NCBI GenBank assembly: GCA_003344405.1
Contig: NOWV01000222.1
Span: 1-64,000, forward strand
Direction: 5' to 3'
DNA from: Trichoplax sp. H2
Taxonomy: Eukaryota; Placozoa; Uniplacotomia; Trichoplacea
Length of the DNA stretch: 64,000 nt
Made by a program: the position numbers and the translations under genes. Shown here in pieces: positions 50,603 through 63,163 of the stretch (positions within the stretch are counted from its first letter, which is position 1; each line of letters opens with the position of its first letter). The notes under the pieces were generated by a model. It did not search any database, was not told the DNA's origin, and worked only from the letters and a program-made list of their open reading frames with translations.

Positions 50603-53224
50603 AACTTGTACGAATCATTATATAATAAAGTACTATTTCTAGCCCTACTCTGAATTCGTCTCACAGTATAACGGTTAAAAGCAGCTTTTAACTAAAAATT
50701 ATTGTTGAATATTACAGTAGTAAACTTAGGCTTTATAAGTCCATAGATTTATTTATGCATTCCTATAATTAATAATGTCTCATAACGAGAGATCTCTAGC
50801 CTTGCATGATTGTCATATCTCACTCTAAGCCCATTATACTCTAATTACAGAGATATGCTGATATCGTCTACTGAGACGTCTTGCATTCTGACTTAAGGTT
50901 ACAGCTATCGCCTCCAAAATTATCCGCAAGCTGCATACGACCATCTTAACACCTAAATGAAATCCTTAGCACCACTGGCCTACGCGGGTCTAGCCCTGTC
51001 ATCTTACATATAATGGCCAGGGATCTGACATGGAGCCTATTTTCTACACACAAATATTTATATTCGTATATATTTTATAATTCATAAGGATATACACAGA
51101 CGAATATTCTATTGTACTAATCATTGATGATTTCTATATCTAATGTAACTGATGATTACATTATTTAATACTAGAGTAATTGCAATACATTTTAATAGCT
51201 ACTGTATTTATAAATTCAGTTACTACTTATCGTTAATTACGGTAACTAATTAATGAATTACTGTAAGATGATATTAACTTAATTTTATATATTACTTTCT
51301 GCCTCATTTATTAATCTTGCAGGCCGATCTTGGTTATTACGATTAGATTGATGACTTATCTAATTTTCTAACGTAAGCTTTGATTACTTATTAATTTGTT
51401 CGTTTGTTTAAAATGAAAATTATTTCAAAACTAAATTTAAGAGTTAACCTTTATCTCAGATTGGCTCGTTACTCTAATGTAGCCTTCACTAAATAAATAA
51501 TTTCAATATGATATTATATGTGTAGACTGAAAATTGTTTGTCAACTTGTATTAAGAATATTATATTGGAATCGCTTTTGAGATCTGCTTTTAAGTCTGCT
51601 AATCATCAACCCTTCGTGCATCAAACTAATTGTACGTACTGAAAAAAACCAAAAGCTTTCTTCCCTTTGTTACTTAAATTAATCTCAATGGTCTTAGGAG
51701 AGCCATTCTTAGAATTTTAAAGTTAAAAATACCTTTAAACTTTATTTCTACTGTTATAATAACTTGACTGGATTTCGTACTTGGACGGTAATAACCATTC
51801 TCATAAATGCTGCTTAATTTCAAAATAAAGTTTCCTGAGATTCGTAACACTATTGAACATATTTCTATTAGTAATGGTTCAAAGTTAATTCTTGATTATA
51901 ATTAAGGTACGATATAGTCAAGACCGACTATATCATTCACCTAAGGTTGCTTCCCTTTACAGTATTCATTCCTTTCATTTGGACTATTTACACAGTAAAT
52001 TGATCCTTATTTGATTATCGAAATATTTATTTCAATACTTTAGCATCAAAATTCCAAAGAAAAATACACTTACATCAATTTTAATAGCATCCTTTATTGA
52101 AAATGCACGCAAGTCTCTCATACTTAATTGTTAGATTGATCTTAACACGTGTTTTTAATTTTAAACTTTTTTTTTAATTATATCATGATCCTCGGTGACG
52201 CTGCATTTATATTTATTTTCAATTTATCATAGGACCGTCGATGATATAATAGTAATCTCCCACAAATTAGCACGCGTACAATTTACGATTACTTTGTAGA
52301 TCAGTAATTGAAATGGCATATCTTAATATAACACGCTGATTAAAAATTTGTAGTAGATGGTAATTACCATAGTGAATTATCAATAGCCTTAAATATTCAA
52401 TCAGCTATTACTATTAATAATGAAAACTTCTGTCTTTTCTACTATGCAAAGGTCGTCTACACATGAAAACCTTTTTAGTCTGTGGAATTTTTGAATTGTT
52501 AATATTTGATTTATAATCTTTATGAACTAATATTCTCATCTTATTATTTACTGTACATTACTAACGCCTAAATATTTATATTTGTTTCTTATTTCCTTAA
52601 GTTGATTTTCAACGAGCTTGTAGCAAAATTATTACTAAAACTGTAATGTAAATTATTAATGATTTTTAGACTCTTGTACATTACAAAGTCTTTACTAGCA
52701 AGGCCAATTAGGGGAATACATCGCTGTTTACGGTAGCATATGCAATTATTATAAAGTTAACCTACACTGCAAGCAATTAATGCTTTTCCATTAAGATATC
52801 TAAATTAAAGCAAGTGATTACGATACCATTTCTGGGTTTGAAGTTCCATTGAATCATTTTTATAATAACTTAATGCCCAAATGTATAAATTCGTTAACTT
52901 CAGCTTGTTTTATGATTTCTCTTGGGATTGCATGATATACATCAAATAATCTTCACTAAGATCATTCGGAATATCAAATGTGTGCTATATGAATAAGATT
53001 ATGGGATTAAGTTAAAACCAATTTTTTTTCCGTAAAGCTGTTTTAGAAAGTACATTGCGTTCCTTAAGAGTATCAGAGATTCATCAACAAAATATGACTT
53101 TACTACATTTCAATAACACTAATATTAATCAGTGATTAATATTTAATAACGTATTGATATGCAGACCCACTTTAAACAGTAAAGTACAGAGTAGGCCTAA
53201 ATTAAATATTAATTTCGTTAAAAA
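50603..53224. other. Spacer downstream of gene C
   Basis: No supported gene. About 50780-51035 is less AT-rich than its surroundings and ends with CTAGCCCTG...CAGGGATC, which can pair as a stem; I cannot identify it. A short in-phase candidate terminal exon for gene C near 53020 (LYGKKIGFNLIP-stop) is noted but not adopted. Confidence 0.45.
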
Positions 53225-53814
53225 TCAGATAATCCTCCGATTTAGCCGTACCTTACTATCAAATCTTTGAACGTTTTGTATGGTATAGTAACCTGTGACA
53301 GTGGTATTTCAATCAGTCATTCTTGTTATAAATGAATATAGGTAAGAATTTCATGTTTAAGCACAATTAAATCTATATTCTGTTACCATCTGTGGTGACG
53401 TCGCTGGTACTTTTACTTGTACTTGACTTTCTCACTTTTTTAATCTTTGACGATCTGTTGCTTGAGAGGCGGGATCGATATTCCGAATTGTTCTAGTAGA
53501 CAAAATATATTTTAATACCAATATAGAATTATTCAATAGTCCTATCATAACTGAAAATTAAACTATAATAGTGACTGGGGAAGACTAAATATAAATAGTA
53601 TTAACTTAAGAATTAAGATAGGCGATCTTAAATATGCTCCATATAGCCTTTTCGAATCGCGTTTTTACTATTTCATTATCATACAGTCGTTAGAGGATAT
53701 CCACAACTACGTAACATAGCCTATAATAAAGACATAGCACGATACCTTCATGCCAAAACGCATACTAGACATTATATTTTTCTTCTTTATCATTGCCTGA
53801 AAAGCAGCTTTGAC
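53225..53814 (-). other. Gene C cytoplasmic tail exons
   Basis: 53746-53814 encodes VKAAFQAMIKKKNIMSS... and aligns with the equivalent exons of A and B. 53387-53492 is Ser/Lys-rich (SRLSSNRSSKIKKVRKSS) and could be phosphorylated. 53225-53292 carries YYTIQNVQRFDSK, matching SYTIENVQKFK of gene B in sequence and phase. Confidence 0.75.
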
Positions 53815-56800
53815 CTATGATTACATAATTTAATAAATTTTTAGTTATACAAGAATTAAGGTTATTTTAAATATTATTAGTAATGGTTTTCAAGAGATAC
53901 ACCAATTTATTTTGTAAAAGCTGCTACGCTTGTATTACTGTCACATTTAGAGGATAAAGTAGTAAAGAACTGTTAAGCTTACCTCAGAATTTAGCAAGCA
54001 ATGGAATATGAAAATGAAGACGCCCTTTATAAGAAAAGTAAACAGTATGGCAAATAATTAAACTTCTAGTCTATAACAAAAATAGCGACTGCTGAAGCAT
54101 GCGTTATCATCTCCTAAACTTAAAAGAATAATTACTATGATTAGAAATTTGGGTTACTGTCCTATAACAATACATTAAATTTTTCATTATAAACTGCTAC
54201 GCAGTTGCTATCTATTTAAGTAAATAAATGCTTCGTCGGGTCGATAAAACGAAAATCGTAACGTCAGATTAACCATTATCATTTATGAACAGTAATATAA
54301 ATCTATCACTAGAGATCAAGGCTATTCCCAATCTTGTACTTGAGAAACCTAGTAAACTTTATGCTATTTATATTAATTTTTTATAATTTTTTAATATTAG
54401 ATGTATACCATAATTATACCGAGCCAGCTAGACTAGATTTGTAGATAATAAATATAAAATTAAAATATAACGTTTTAGCCATTATAAAAATTTTAAATCA
54501 CCCTATTCAGATGTACATTTTGTATCACGACTAATATTCGATTTAATATATCAGCGAATGCCAACACATCATAACGTGATCTATCATATTATCTCTACCA
54601 TCTAAAGAATTTTTCATGTATCAATTCATGCTATTATTACTCAAATATTACTCGAATATGTCATAAATTGTCATTTATAGTAATTCATTATAACGAGCTT
54701 CGCTAGTTGCAACGTTCGTAATAATTGCAGGTAGAATGTTCCTGCTAGACTTGATAATTATAGATTTGCGACATCGTTTACAGAGCTAACGAATAGTATA
54801 AACTAAAATTTGTAACTAAGAGTATTTCATAAATTCAACACCTGGAAGGAATTCAGGAAGACAAATAAGTAAGAAAACGCAATTGTTTCCGGCGTATAAG
54901 GAATTAGGCCAAATATCCAAGTAACACCAAGAATAGGAAACAAAATAGCCGTAGCTTTGACAATTGATCTGCACGAAAATTATAGGGTAGAAATAAATAA
55001 GTCGAATATTGTGCTATCCATAAAAGTTATGGCGATATGGATAGCAAATTTTTAGCATACATAAATAACGAATTGAATATGATAAAGTGTTGAATATAAA
55101 CATACTTAGCCTTAACGAATCTATTAGAATTAATCTTTTCACCAGCTACTGTTGTCGTCGATTTTACTGTTATTCTGATCACCAGTACCATTATCAAAAT
55201 GTTAATCTAATAACACAAACAGTGGTATGCTTAAAGCTTATATCAAATTTTTTCTTGTTTTCCCATCTAACATCTTACTATAAAAATGATAATGATGGGA
55301 GCAATAAAAGACCAGATCATGCCAAAATTATAGGATAGCCAGCAACTAAAAGATCAATATAAATGAAAGAGAAAGAAGGAGTTCACAAATTTTATATATT
55401 AATAGATCATCTACAAGCTAAGCAATACTATGTGATCAAATATCTCACAGTTCATTAGAACCATAGTCCATGAATCGAACGATAGCTGTGATACTAACAA
55501 CAATAATAGGACAGCCTATGAAATCAAGAACACAAACAAAAAAATTAACGCTCAGCTATATTATTTGTAACTAACATCTGCGGAAGATAATTTTAACAAA
55601 ATCAAACTGAAGAAGCCGCTTGTACGAAGATAAAAACTGTATATATAACATTGTATACCCCATCCGATGCCAAAGTAAATTTTTAGCTTGCTCTTGTGAT
55701 TGAAAACGGTCACGATAAGAAAGTATAAATGGATCGCCTCCACCAACATCCATGAAAACGTTGCCAAATAAAAGATGTGAAGGAGGATGCTACTAATTTT
55801 ACAAGCAATCTATAAAGTATTCAGAAAGGCATATGAGATCAATTCGGCTTGCAACCGTCAAGAATGAACAAATTGCGCACGACGACTTTGACTTACGACA
55901 TTTCCTGTAGCATTCATAGCGCCAAGCAGTGTAGATTGCGCAAGAAATAAAGCTATTAGTAGATTTTTGTGGACGACAAATCTTTCCGAATTAAGGCTAG
56001 AAGTGTTACAGAGAGAAGAATTAACTTCTTTAATAGAACATTTTTAATAATTAGTAGTATAGGTTATTTCGTTTTCAGCTAATTTTACGCTCATCCTTAC
56101 TTCAAAACACCATAAATTATCATAGTAATGACAATACAAAGCAGAGAACATCCAGTTCCAATATATGTAACCACATCTAATGCATTCAAATGAGCTTTCG
56201 ACTTATTGTATACATCTTCTGTTTGCTATTGCAACATAGAATGACGCACGTTGTAAATTAAAACATCTACTTCATCAAATTACATAAGCAACGCTGCATT
56301 TAGTAATATGTATAATTCTAGTCACTTGAATTGGTTGAGCCATTAATGCAAAATGTGTTAAGTGGTTGCATTGACAAATTGTGTAGGAACTACCATCTTC
56401 GATCTTTTCGCAGCCGTAAGTTGACCAATTGCTAAGGCAATAAAGTGTGCAACGTATTATATAATGCGAACTCACATTCATGAATAAAGAAGTGAAGGTG
56501 CAATGTGTATAAGCAGCCTAATAGTAATTATTTGATCGTTAATGTATTTATTATCAGACTATAGTCGTGCTATCTTAGGATTTTTATATAGAAGTCGTAA
56601 TGCGCAATAGGTATGCACACCGTTGGCATATCAGTTTTATTACATGATACTACTTTCGAAATTCTACCTGTCAGTAAATTATCTGACTTGGGAGTTTAAT
56701 TTGATACCGTTCATAAAGGATTGAATACTTACAGCGCCTCGGTGTCCCAAAAGGAACATTGGACTTCCTCATATTTGTATTTAACCTAATGGAGTACATA

Positions 56801-59800
56801 CAAACATTATTGATATTTAATATTCCTTTATATTTTATTATCCAAGAAGGGAAACAATAAGTCATTAAGTAAAGGACTAGGATATGTTGTTTGCTAACCA
56901 TTGTATGAGATAAGTTGAAGATAAATCCTTCGGTTGGTACGAAAAGGGAGGGTGGATTCAGAGAACAAAATAAAAGGGATGAAATTGGCTGCAGACTGAT
57001 ATAAAAATTAATGTCAGTGTTCTAGTATCTTCTACACAGTACCCATTGTAAATCAAATGAAGGAAACTTTTCTTATTCTAATATCAATTTAACGTGCGAG
57101 GCAACATTTAATTTTGACAAGAAACTAAACTTAGATCCATTAATGCTTACAATTGCTACCAATAAAAACACTACGCATGCACATCATGAATTTACAAGCA
57201 GCAGTAATGTCTACCTTGTATTCTGTAGTGAGCCACCAAATACGCTATCAAAAGACTGTAGTCCAGAAATTACCTCTAGACGATCATAGCTTTCTGTAAT
57301 AAGAAAGATATTTCTTTAAAAATCGACAATCTAAAAAATTTTCTTTCAGTGATTTAACTGACTTAAGAGTACGATAAAAGCGGAATTTTCGGTTTGATAT
57401 ACTCTTCATGATGTATATATGATAATTTACAAGCATATATAGAATAGAATTTAGGTGTTGTTGCATTTTCATAATAGTTAAATTGGCAACACTGGTGCAA
57501 ATTCATGAGTACTTTCGAAAAAATTACACTTTTTAGAGAATTCATTATTAAATTAGACATAAGCTTGACTAAGTAAAATTATAAACTGGCATAACTGTTG
57601 TGTAACTATACTTTCAAATGAAATTGAACACTAATGTAATTGTCAATGGTAAGATTCTTACACTTCTGGAAAACAACTTAACGCAGTCATCTATTTTTAA
57701 CTAATCCATCTTAAGTTGCACATCCACATTACGGTTTAAGAATAATTTATGTTTATTTTATAAGCGTAAAGAAAGTTCTATGTAGCATATTGTATAAATA
57801 TTAAAATGAGAGTACCACTTACCATTGAATTTATTAGCCAGCCTGGGTAGAAGAAAATATGCCTTGTCATCAATGGTCGAATTAAAAAATAATTTTTCAT
57901 ATCTGCTGATCATATAATTTCTTCCTTTACGAATATCTACCGATAATTCTTGTACAATATAGAATAACGGTATTCAGTATAAATACCATTATAATTATTT
58001 CGCCTTCATTTATAATTTTTAATATTGTTTGAGGTACGTAAAAATACAAGATTGTCATAATCGCGATTAATGATCTACAAGGTTCATTATTTTAGGTTGC
58101 GTCATAATCGACTTCAGTAATTGAATTGCTTTCTCATTTTTAATGTTAATGATAAATTGCTTTACCTAAATTATCGTCTTTAATATCAACCTTATCACCA
58201 ACACCATATGGTCTCGCTATTTCAATTCCCAACGAATCTAGATTTCTGATTAATTCCGTGGCTAAGTCTTTTCTTTGCTTCTAGAATTTGTAATTAAATA
58301 ATATTTCATTGACTTAATGTATAATTTTTAAGATAAAAATGATGATAATGCACAAATCCTTAGTCACTAATCTTAAAAGCTATAGTAGCCTATAACTTTA
58401 TTCAATATTTCAGGCCTATAGAAATACTAAGGCAGATTACTTCTTTTATCAGCAGCCAGAAACAGCGTATTGATTAAATATTTCAACTAGCAATCTGTAT
58501 TATAGAGTGCCTGAAATTTCTTCATTTGTATAAACTTCTTATCCAAGATTAAATAACGTAACACGTCTTTCCAAGTAAATTTACTAATTCTGACTCGAAC
58601 TTATACTAACAGTAAAATTTTCATTCTCTTTGAATCCGATTATCAATCCAGTTAAGCATTAGCTACGAATCATTTTATTTTTTAATCTATGAATTAATAT
58701 TTGCATACCGTTTCCCTACTTCTGAAATAAACTGGAAGATATCTCAAAACCCTGGTGTACTTCTGCAAAAGTATTGTTTGGTTTATCCACATGAATCATA
58801 TTCATGGAATTACAAAGACGGTATTACAATGAAATGACAAAATTTCTACCTTAAGTAATTCATTCTTGATATTACTATCTAGCGATTTGATATTAACGGA
58901 TTTTATCATTTTTGGTAAGAGGCGTAACAATTGTTGTAAGTTTCCCAGCGAAACATTATTTTCGTGATGTAAAACGTTTATAGTCGCAGTCAAGATTTCT
59001 TGAGCAAATTTTTCTGCTACCTTACGACCAATTCGCGTGTTTTTCCGAACCTACAAGTACGACAAAACGGCGACGAAAATTGAATAGTTACGGTAATATG
59101 TATGACTTTGTTTGTTGAAATAGTAAACATTAAATCTATATTCTTTTGTAATTATAGTAAAAATCTTTTGATCGATCTACTTCAATGCAAAATGCTTGCT
59201 TACTATATAAGTAATCGCTTTAATTGATGTTAAATCATGCGTATAGGCAGCCCCAGCTGAATAATTTGAGTTTGTAGGATCTGCAAAACCGGGAAAATTA
59301 TTTGCATAAAAATTCATTCAGTAAATAAAATCAGATGTCTAAAGATCATAAGTTTGATTGTTATTAAATAGACAATAAGTAAATCCATGCACGACAATTA
59401 CAGCCGCTGCTGGCAAAAAAAGGTACGCGATGATATGGTAGACAATGGCGAACTATCAATACACAGTAATACTGTCATTATAACGGATTCCTGCTCCCTC
59501 ACTATGCATCGCGTGTTGCCATAAATAAATTAAATTAAAGGATATTTACCATAAGGCTTAAAATACAGTTGCTTAAGGCTTTCATAACAAACTAAAGGTA
59601 TTCTAATTCACAATAGCAAACCGCCAGCTTTAGTAAGAGTCAAATAACCAATTTGGTTCGGTAAAGTAAGCAGTACGCATGAATAGCTTACCAATTGTTA
59701 AATTTGATAATGAATTGATTGATGAAGATGGTGATGTCGATGGCTCTGCAAAATAGAATGGCAATGGTATTACTGTAGAACCGATTTGAGCTGCTATGCT

Positions 59801-62647
59801 TAGCGTAGCTATTTTCGCAGAGATTCTGTAAATTTATGCTATAGGTGATAGGATTATCGTCTGATAATATAATCAATATAGTCGTTTACAATTGAGTTTC
59901 ATATTAGCGTACAGCTTACAGCGTTGCGCTGTTCACCGTGACATGTGGCGAAATAGTGCGATTTTATCAATATACTCAAAGTGCAATATTTGCTTACTTT
60001 TGAAGGGTGTAACTTTGACGCCGGTGGTAAATTTGGTAGTTGCAGCTTGAACACTAGAGCGCGTCGACATCATTCCTTGGGATGTGGTACTTATTCCACT
60101 ACTAGATGCAAAAGGGCTTCCTACTGGTGCTTTAGACGTGGTTTTAACCGATTGGGTAGTTGCAATAAGAAGAGTGGTTATTTCTGTTGTTGTTTTGGGA
60201 TTAGTTACTAACTCTGTAGCTTGTGCAGTTGTATTCTGCATCAAATCTGAAGAAGTAGTGGCTGTACTAGGTTGTGCAACGCTCGTATTGGTACCTATGG
60301 CAATTAGGGAAGTATTACTTATGATCGTATCGGAAGATGATGTGGATGCTGGTGAAGATGGTTGGGTGGTTTCCGAAGACAGATCTCCACTTGTAGTTGT
60401 AGCTTCTCGTATCGGATCTTTTGTAGAGATAGCAGGTGCCTTAGAAATCACTCCTATATAATAGTGGTCAATTTAATCGTTGTTATTACAATCGTCAGCT
60501 GTATTCATATCGTCAATATATCATCACGAAAGGGTTATCTATCCTATTTCTACCTGTTGTTGCCGGTACACTAGTAGTACTAATTCGATCTGTTGTAGTT
60601 TCTACGCTGATAGAAGAGAGCGTTCCTGTAACGGTTTGATGACTGCCCTGATTGCTGGTTGTTGCTTGTTCTACGGTCGAAGTTGTAATTAAATCTTCTG
60701 TCGTTGCCTCTTTGGCCATGTCAGTTGTAGAGTTGAAGACTGTTGCATGGCTTGCTTCCATGGCAACATCAGTTGTAACCTCTGTTCCAATTGCATTTGT
60801 ACTTTGTACTGTCATGGATTGGGTAGCTGTTCCTGCTATTGCGTTGGTTGTATTTGTCTCCGTATTTACTGCTGCTGTTGATCCTGCAACTGTACTAGCA
60901 ACTTCTTCTGTCGTGGCATTGCTTGAGGATACATTCGCTGCTTCAGAAGTAGCTGCAGCCATCGTTTCTGTCGTCTCTTGGGTGATTTTTTCTCTCGTTA
61001 TTGCTTCAGTTGTTGCTCCTGTCGCCATTTCAGTCGTTGTATTAGTAGTTGGATAACTTATAGTTTCATTTGTAGGCTGAGTCGTTGCTTTAGCTGTAGT
61101 TTCATCTGTGGTTTCAACTGTAGTCTCTATCGTAGCTCCTGTTGCAGGCTCAGTCGTAGCGTCAGTTATTGCGTTACGTGTGTCATCGGTTGACGTATCT
61201 ATTGTTGCCGTCATTGCAGGTTCAGTAGTTGTTGCTACAGTTGCATCGGTTGTAGTATCCGTTTTCGCATCTGTAGTTGCTTCAGTTAAAGTGTCAGCTG
61301 TGGCCACACTAGTGCCCGCAGATAGAGCTCCATTTGTGACTTCAGCGGTTATTGCAGAGGTTATTTCATTTGTTATTCCAGTTGTTCCTTCTGCTGTTGT
61401 TTCTGATGTGGCTTCAGTTGTGGTTTCTGTTGTAGCTTCTGAAGTAGCTTCTGTTGTAGCTTCCGATGTTGCTTCTGTTGTAGCTTCAGTCGTAGCTTCA
61501 GTCGTAGCTTCAGTCGTAGCTTCTGTTATCGCTTCAGTAGCTGTTTCTGTTGTAGCCTCAGTTGTCGCTTCACTCGTAGCTTCTGTTGTAGCTTCTGCTG
61601 TAGTAACTGTTGTAGCTTCTGTTGTAGCTTCTGTCGTAGCAACTGTTGTCGCTTCAGTTGTCGCTTCAGTTGTCGCTTCAGTTGTCGCTTCAGTTGTCGC
61701 TTCAGTTGTCGCTTCAGTTGTCGTTTCAGTTGTCGCTTCAGTTGTCGCTTCAGTTGTCGCTTCAGTTGTCGCTTCAGTTGTCGCTTCAGTTGTCGCTTCG
61801 GTTGTCGCTTCGGTTGTCACTTCAGTTGTCACTTCAGTTGTCGCTTCAGTTGTCGCTTCAGTTGTCGCTTCAGTTGTCGCTTCAGTTGTCGCTTCTGTTG
61901 TCGCTTCTGTTGTAGTCTCAGTGGTAGCTTGAGTTGTGACGGCCGTCGTAGCTCCAGCATCGTCTATCAATTTTTTAGTTGTACTTATTTAGTTATTTTA
62001 AATCGAATAATTATAATTAAGGATTGAAAATGGTGTAGCGCTTAGTTGAAAAGATAATTTTTAGCATAGAACTCTATAATATCATAATTATATTCAATTT
62101 TCCGCAAATTGAAAATGCGAGTATATAAATTGTAGTTCATGTTGGACCGCTAAATATTGTATCAATTCATGACCTCACCCTTTAAATCACTATTTGTGGT
62201 TAGTCATTTACCTACCTACTTCACATATATATCTTACACTAAAAGAACAGTCGATGTCCCTCCAGTACCAGGTGATGGATGGATAAAGATTACACTGATA
62301 AACAACACATTTTTGCGACGTAGAAAAAGGAGCCTGGTGCGATGGTGTAGAGTAAAACCAGTCGTTGTATCCGTAGAAGGCGATACTTTTACCTGTTCTT
62401 AGCCATTTATGACTACTATCCTTATCATCACCGACTACATCTTCGACACCGATATAAGTCCACAACGTATTGGTACCCATGACAGTAGTTGTAATAAAGT
62501 CGTTAACCTCGGATGAATCAATGTAAACCAGGGTCGCTCCAGGTTCTAGGCTATTGCAAGCGTCTTTAGCCATACTAAATGTCTGTGGTGTGTCAACAAA
62601 TTTAAAGCAACGCGACTCATATTTATGCCAACCAACAGGACAACCAC
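53225..62647 (-). CDS. Gene C: lectin-mucin adhesion GPCR
   Basis: Third paralogue, about 1,425 residues. Twenty-four exons chain in frame: 62216-62647 (lectin), 60554-61963 and 59998-60453 (mucin), 59692-59745, 59204-59280, 58850-59050, 58709-58762, 58166-58280, 57823-57948, 57215-57293, 56899-56995, 56733-56785, 56326-56431, 56101-56225, 55897-55996, 55659-55809, 55449-55515, 55279-55345, 55106-55206, 54842-54968, 53983-54024, 53746-53814, 53387-53492, 53225-53292. The start exon upstream of 62647 was not found. The last exon either ends at TGA (53227-53225) or is spliced at GTACGG after 53252. The same family role is inferred as for gene A: a self-cleaving surface receptor with a lectin-like head. 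Confidence 0.9.
53983..56225 (-). other. Gene C seven-transmembrane region
   Basis: Nine exons. TM1 is at 56101-56225 (YIGTGCSLLCIVITMIIYG). TM2 is at 55897-55996 (LNSERFVVHKNLLIALFLAQ). TM3 is at 55659-55809 (MLVEAIHLYFLIVTVF). TM4 is at 55449-55515. TM5 spans 55279-55345 (CWLSYNFGMIWSF) and 55106-55206. TM6 and TM7 are at 54842-54968 (GVTWIFGLIP). The last exon, 53983-54024, is GVFIFIFHCLLNSE. Exon lengths equal those of gene B throughout. Confidence 0.92.
56326..56785 (-). other. Gene C GPS autoproteolysis motif
   Basis: 56733-56785 encodes KYEEVQCSFWDTEA. 56326-56431 encodes NWSTYGC...YTICQCNHLTHFALM. All GPS cysteines, tryptophans and the HL-T cleavage tripeptide are present. Confidence 0.92.
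56899..59745 (-). other. Gene C stalk/GAIN-like region
   Basis: Exons 59692-59745 (Ser-rich, phase 1-1), 59204-59280, 58850-59050 (67 codons, helical LGNLQQLLRLLPKMIKSVN), 58709-58762 (weakest call), 58166-58280, 57823-57948, 57215-57293 and 56899-56995. The segment SSLLFCSLNPPS...FNLSH in the last exon aligns with SAILLCTINPTP...YNLSH of gene B, just before the GPS. Confidence 0.75.
59998..60453 (-). other. Gene C second Thr/Ser-rich stalk exon
   Basis: 456-nt phase 1-1 exon, 152 codons of Thr, Ser, Ala and Pro without a regular repeat. TATATAG acceptor and GTAAGC donor. It extends the mucin stalk beyond the repeat exon and has no counterpart located in A or B. Confidence 0.85.
60554..61963 (-). 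repeat. Gene C Thr-rich mucin stalk exon (12-bp minisatellite)
   Basis: 1,410-nt phase 1-1 exon, 470 codons. About 61490-61920 is a 12-bp repeat encoding TTEA (roughly 36 units, homogeneous from about 61645), grading downstream into degenerate Thr-rich sequence. O-glycosylated stalk predicted. The repeat unit differs in codon usage from that of gene A (ACAACTGAAGCG here, ACGACTGAAGCA there). Confidence 0.9.
62216..62647 (-). other. Gene C C-type lectin-like domain exon
   Basis: 432-nt phase 1-1 exon. It reads GGCPVGWHKYESRCFKF, LVYIDSSEVNDFI, WTYIGVED, KWLRTGKSIAFYGYNDW and WYWRDIDCSFSVRYICEV. Cysteine pattern complete, EPN/QPD triplet absent. The acceptor may be three bases further upstream (62650), which keeps the phase. 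Confidence 0.92.
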
Positions 62648-63163
62648 CTACTAATATGCAATAAATTAAAAAGTTGACATTGAACGAGCTTTAAGCTATT
62701 TTAACTTATGCGAAATTACTGTTAAGAATGATTTAATCGAAAGAACCATGATATTGATGTTTTTACTGTATGGACATTTCAGTATAGCAATTCTATATTA
62801 GCAGTTATCGTAACGAACTGGTGTTAATGAGTTAATTCTGTAAATAAGCTTTCATTATATTATCTATGCGACGATATTATAGCCCCCCCCCCGTATTTTA
62901 AGGTATTTACGGCGTGTTATGTGATCGCACTAGTCACTTACTGTACACCTATTCGATAAATTTAGAGTAGTAACGTTACGTTAGATGTAAAATACTCATT
63001 TTTCAAGATTAGACTGAGAATGTATAACGTATAAAATACGTATAGATTACATTACTGTCGCTGCTTGAGGCCTTTGATCTATTTGCTACGCGGCTAACTT
63101 GTATCTGTGTTGTCTCCTAACTCTAACTATTAATAAACGCGGTCTACTCCCGATCATCTAAAA
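62648..63163. other. Spacer between gene C and the right-edge gene
   Basis: Should contain the first exon(s) of gene C, which I could not place. A run of ten C residues lies at 62883-62892, odd in such AT-rich DNA and a likely length-error site. Confidence 0.5.

Noticed and set aside
61108-61932. Plus-strand VVAS and LQLS frames over the gene C repeat
   Set aside because: The same repeat mirror effect as in gene A.
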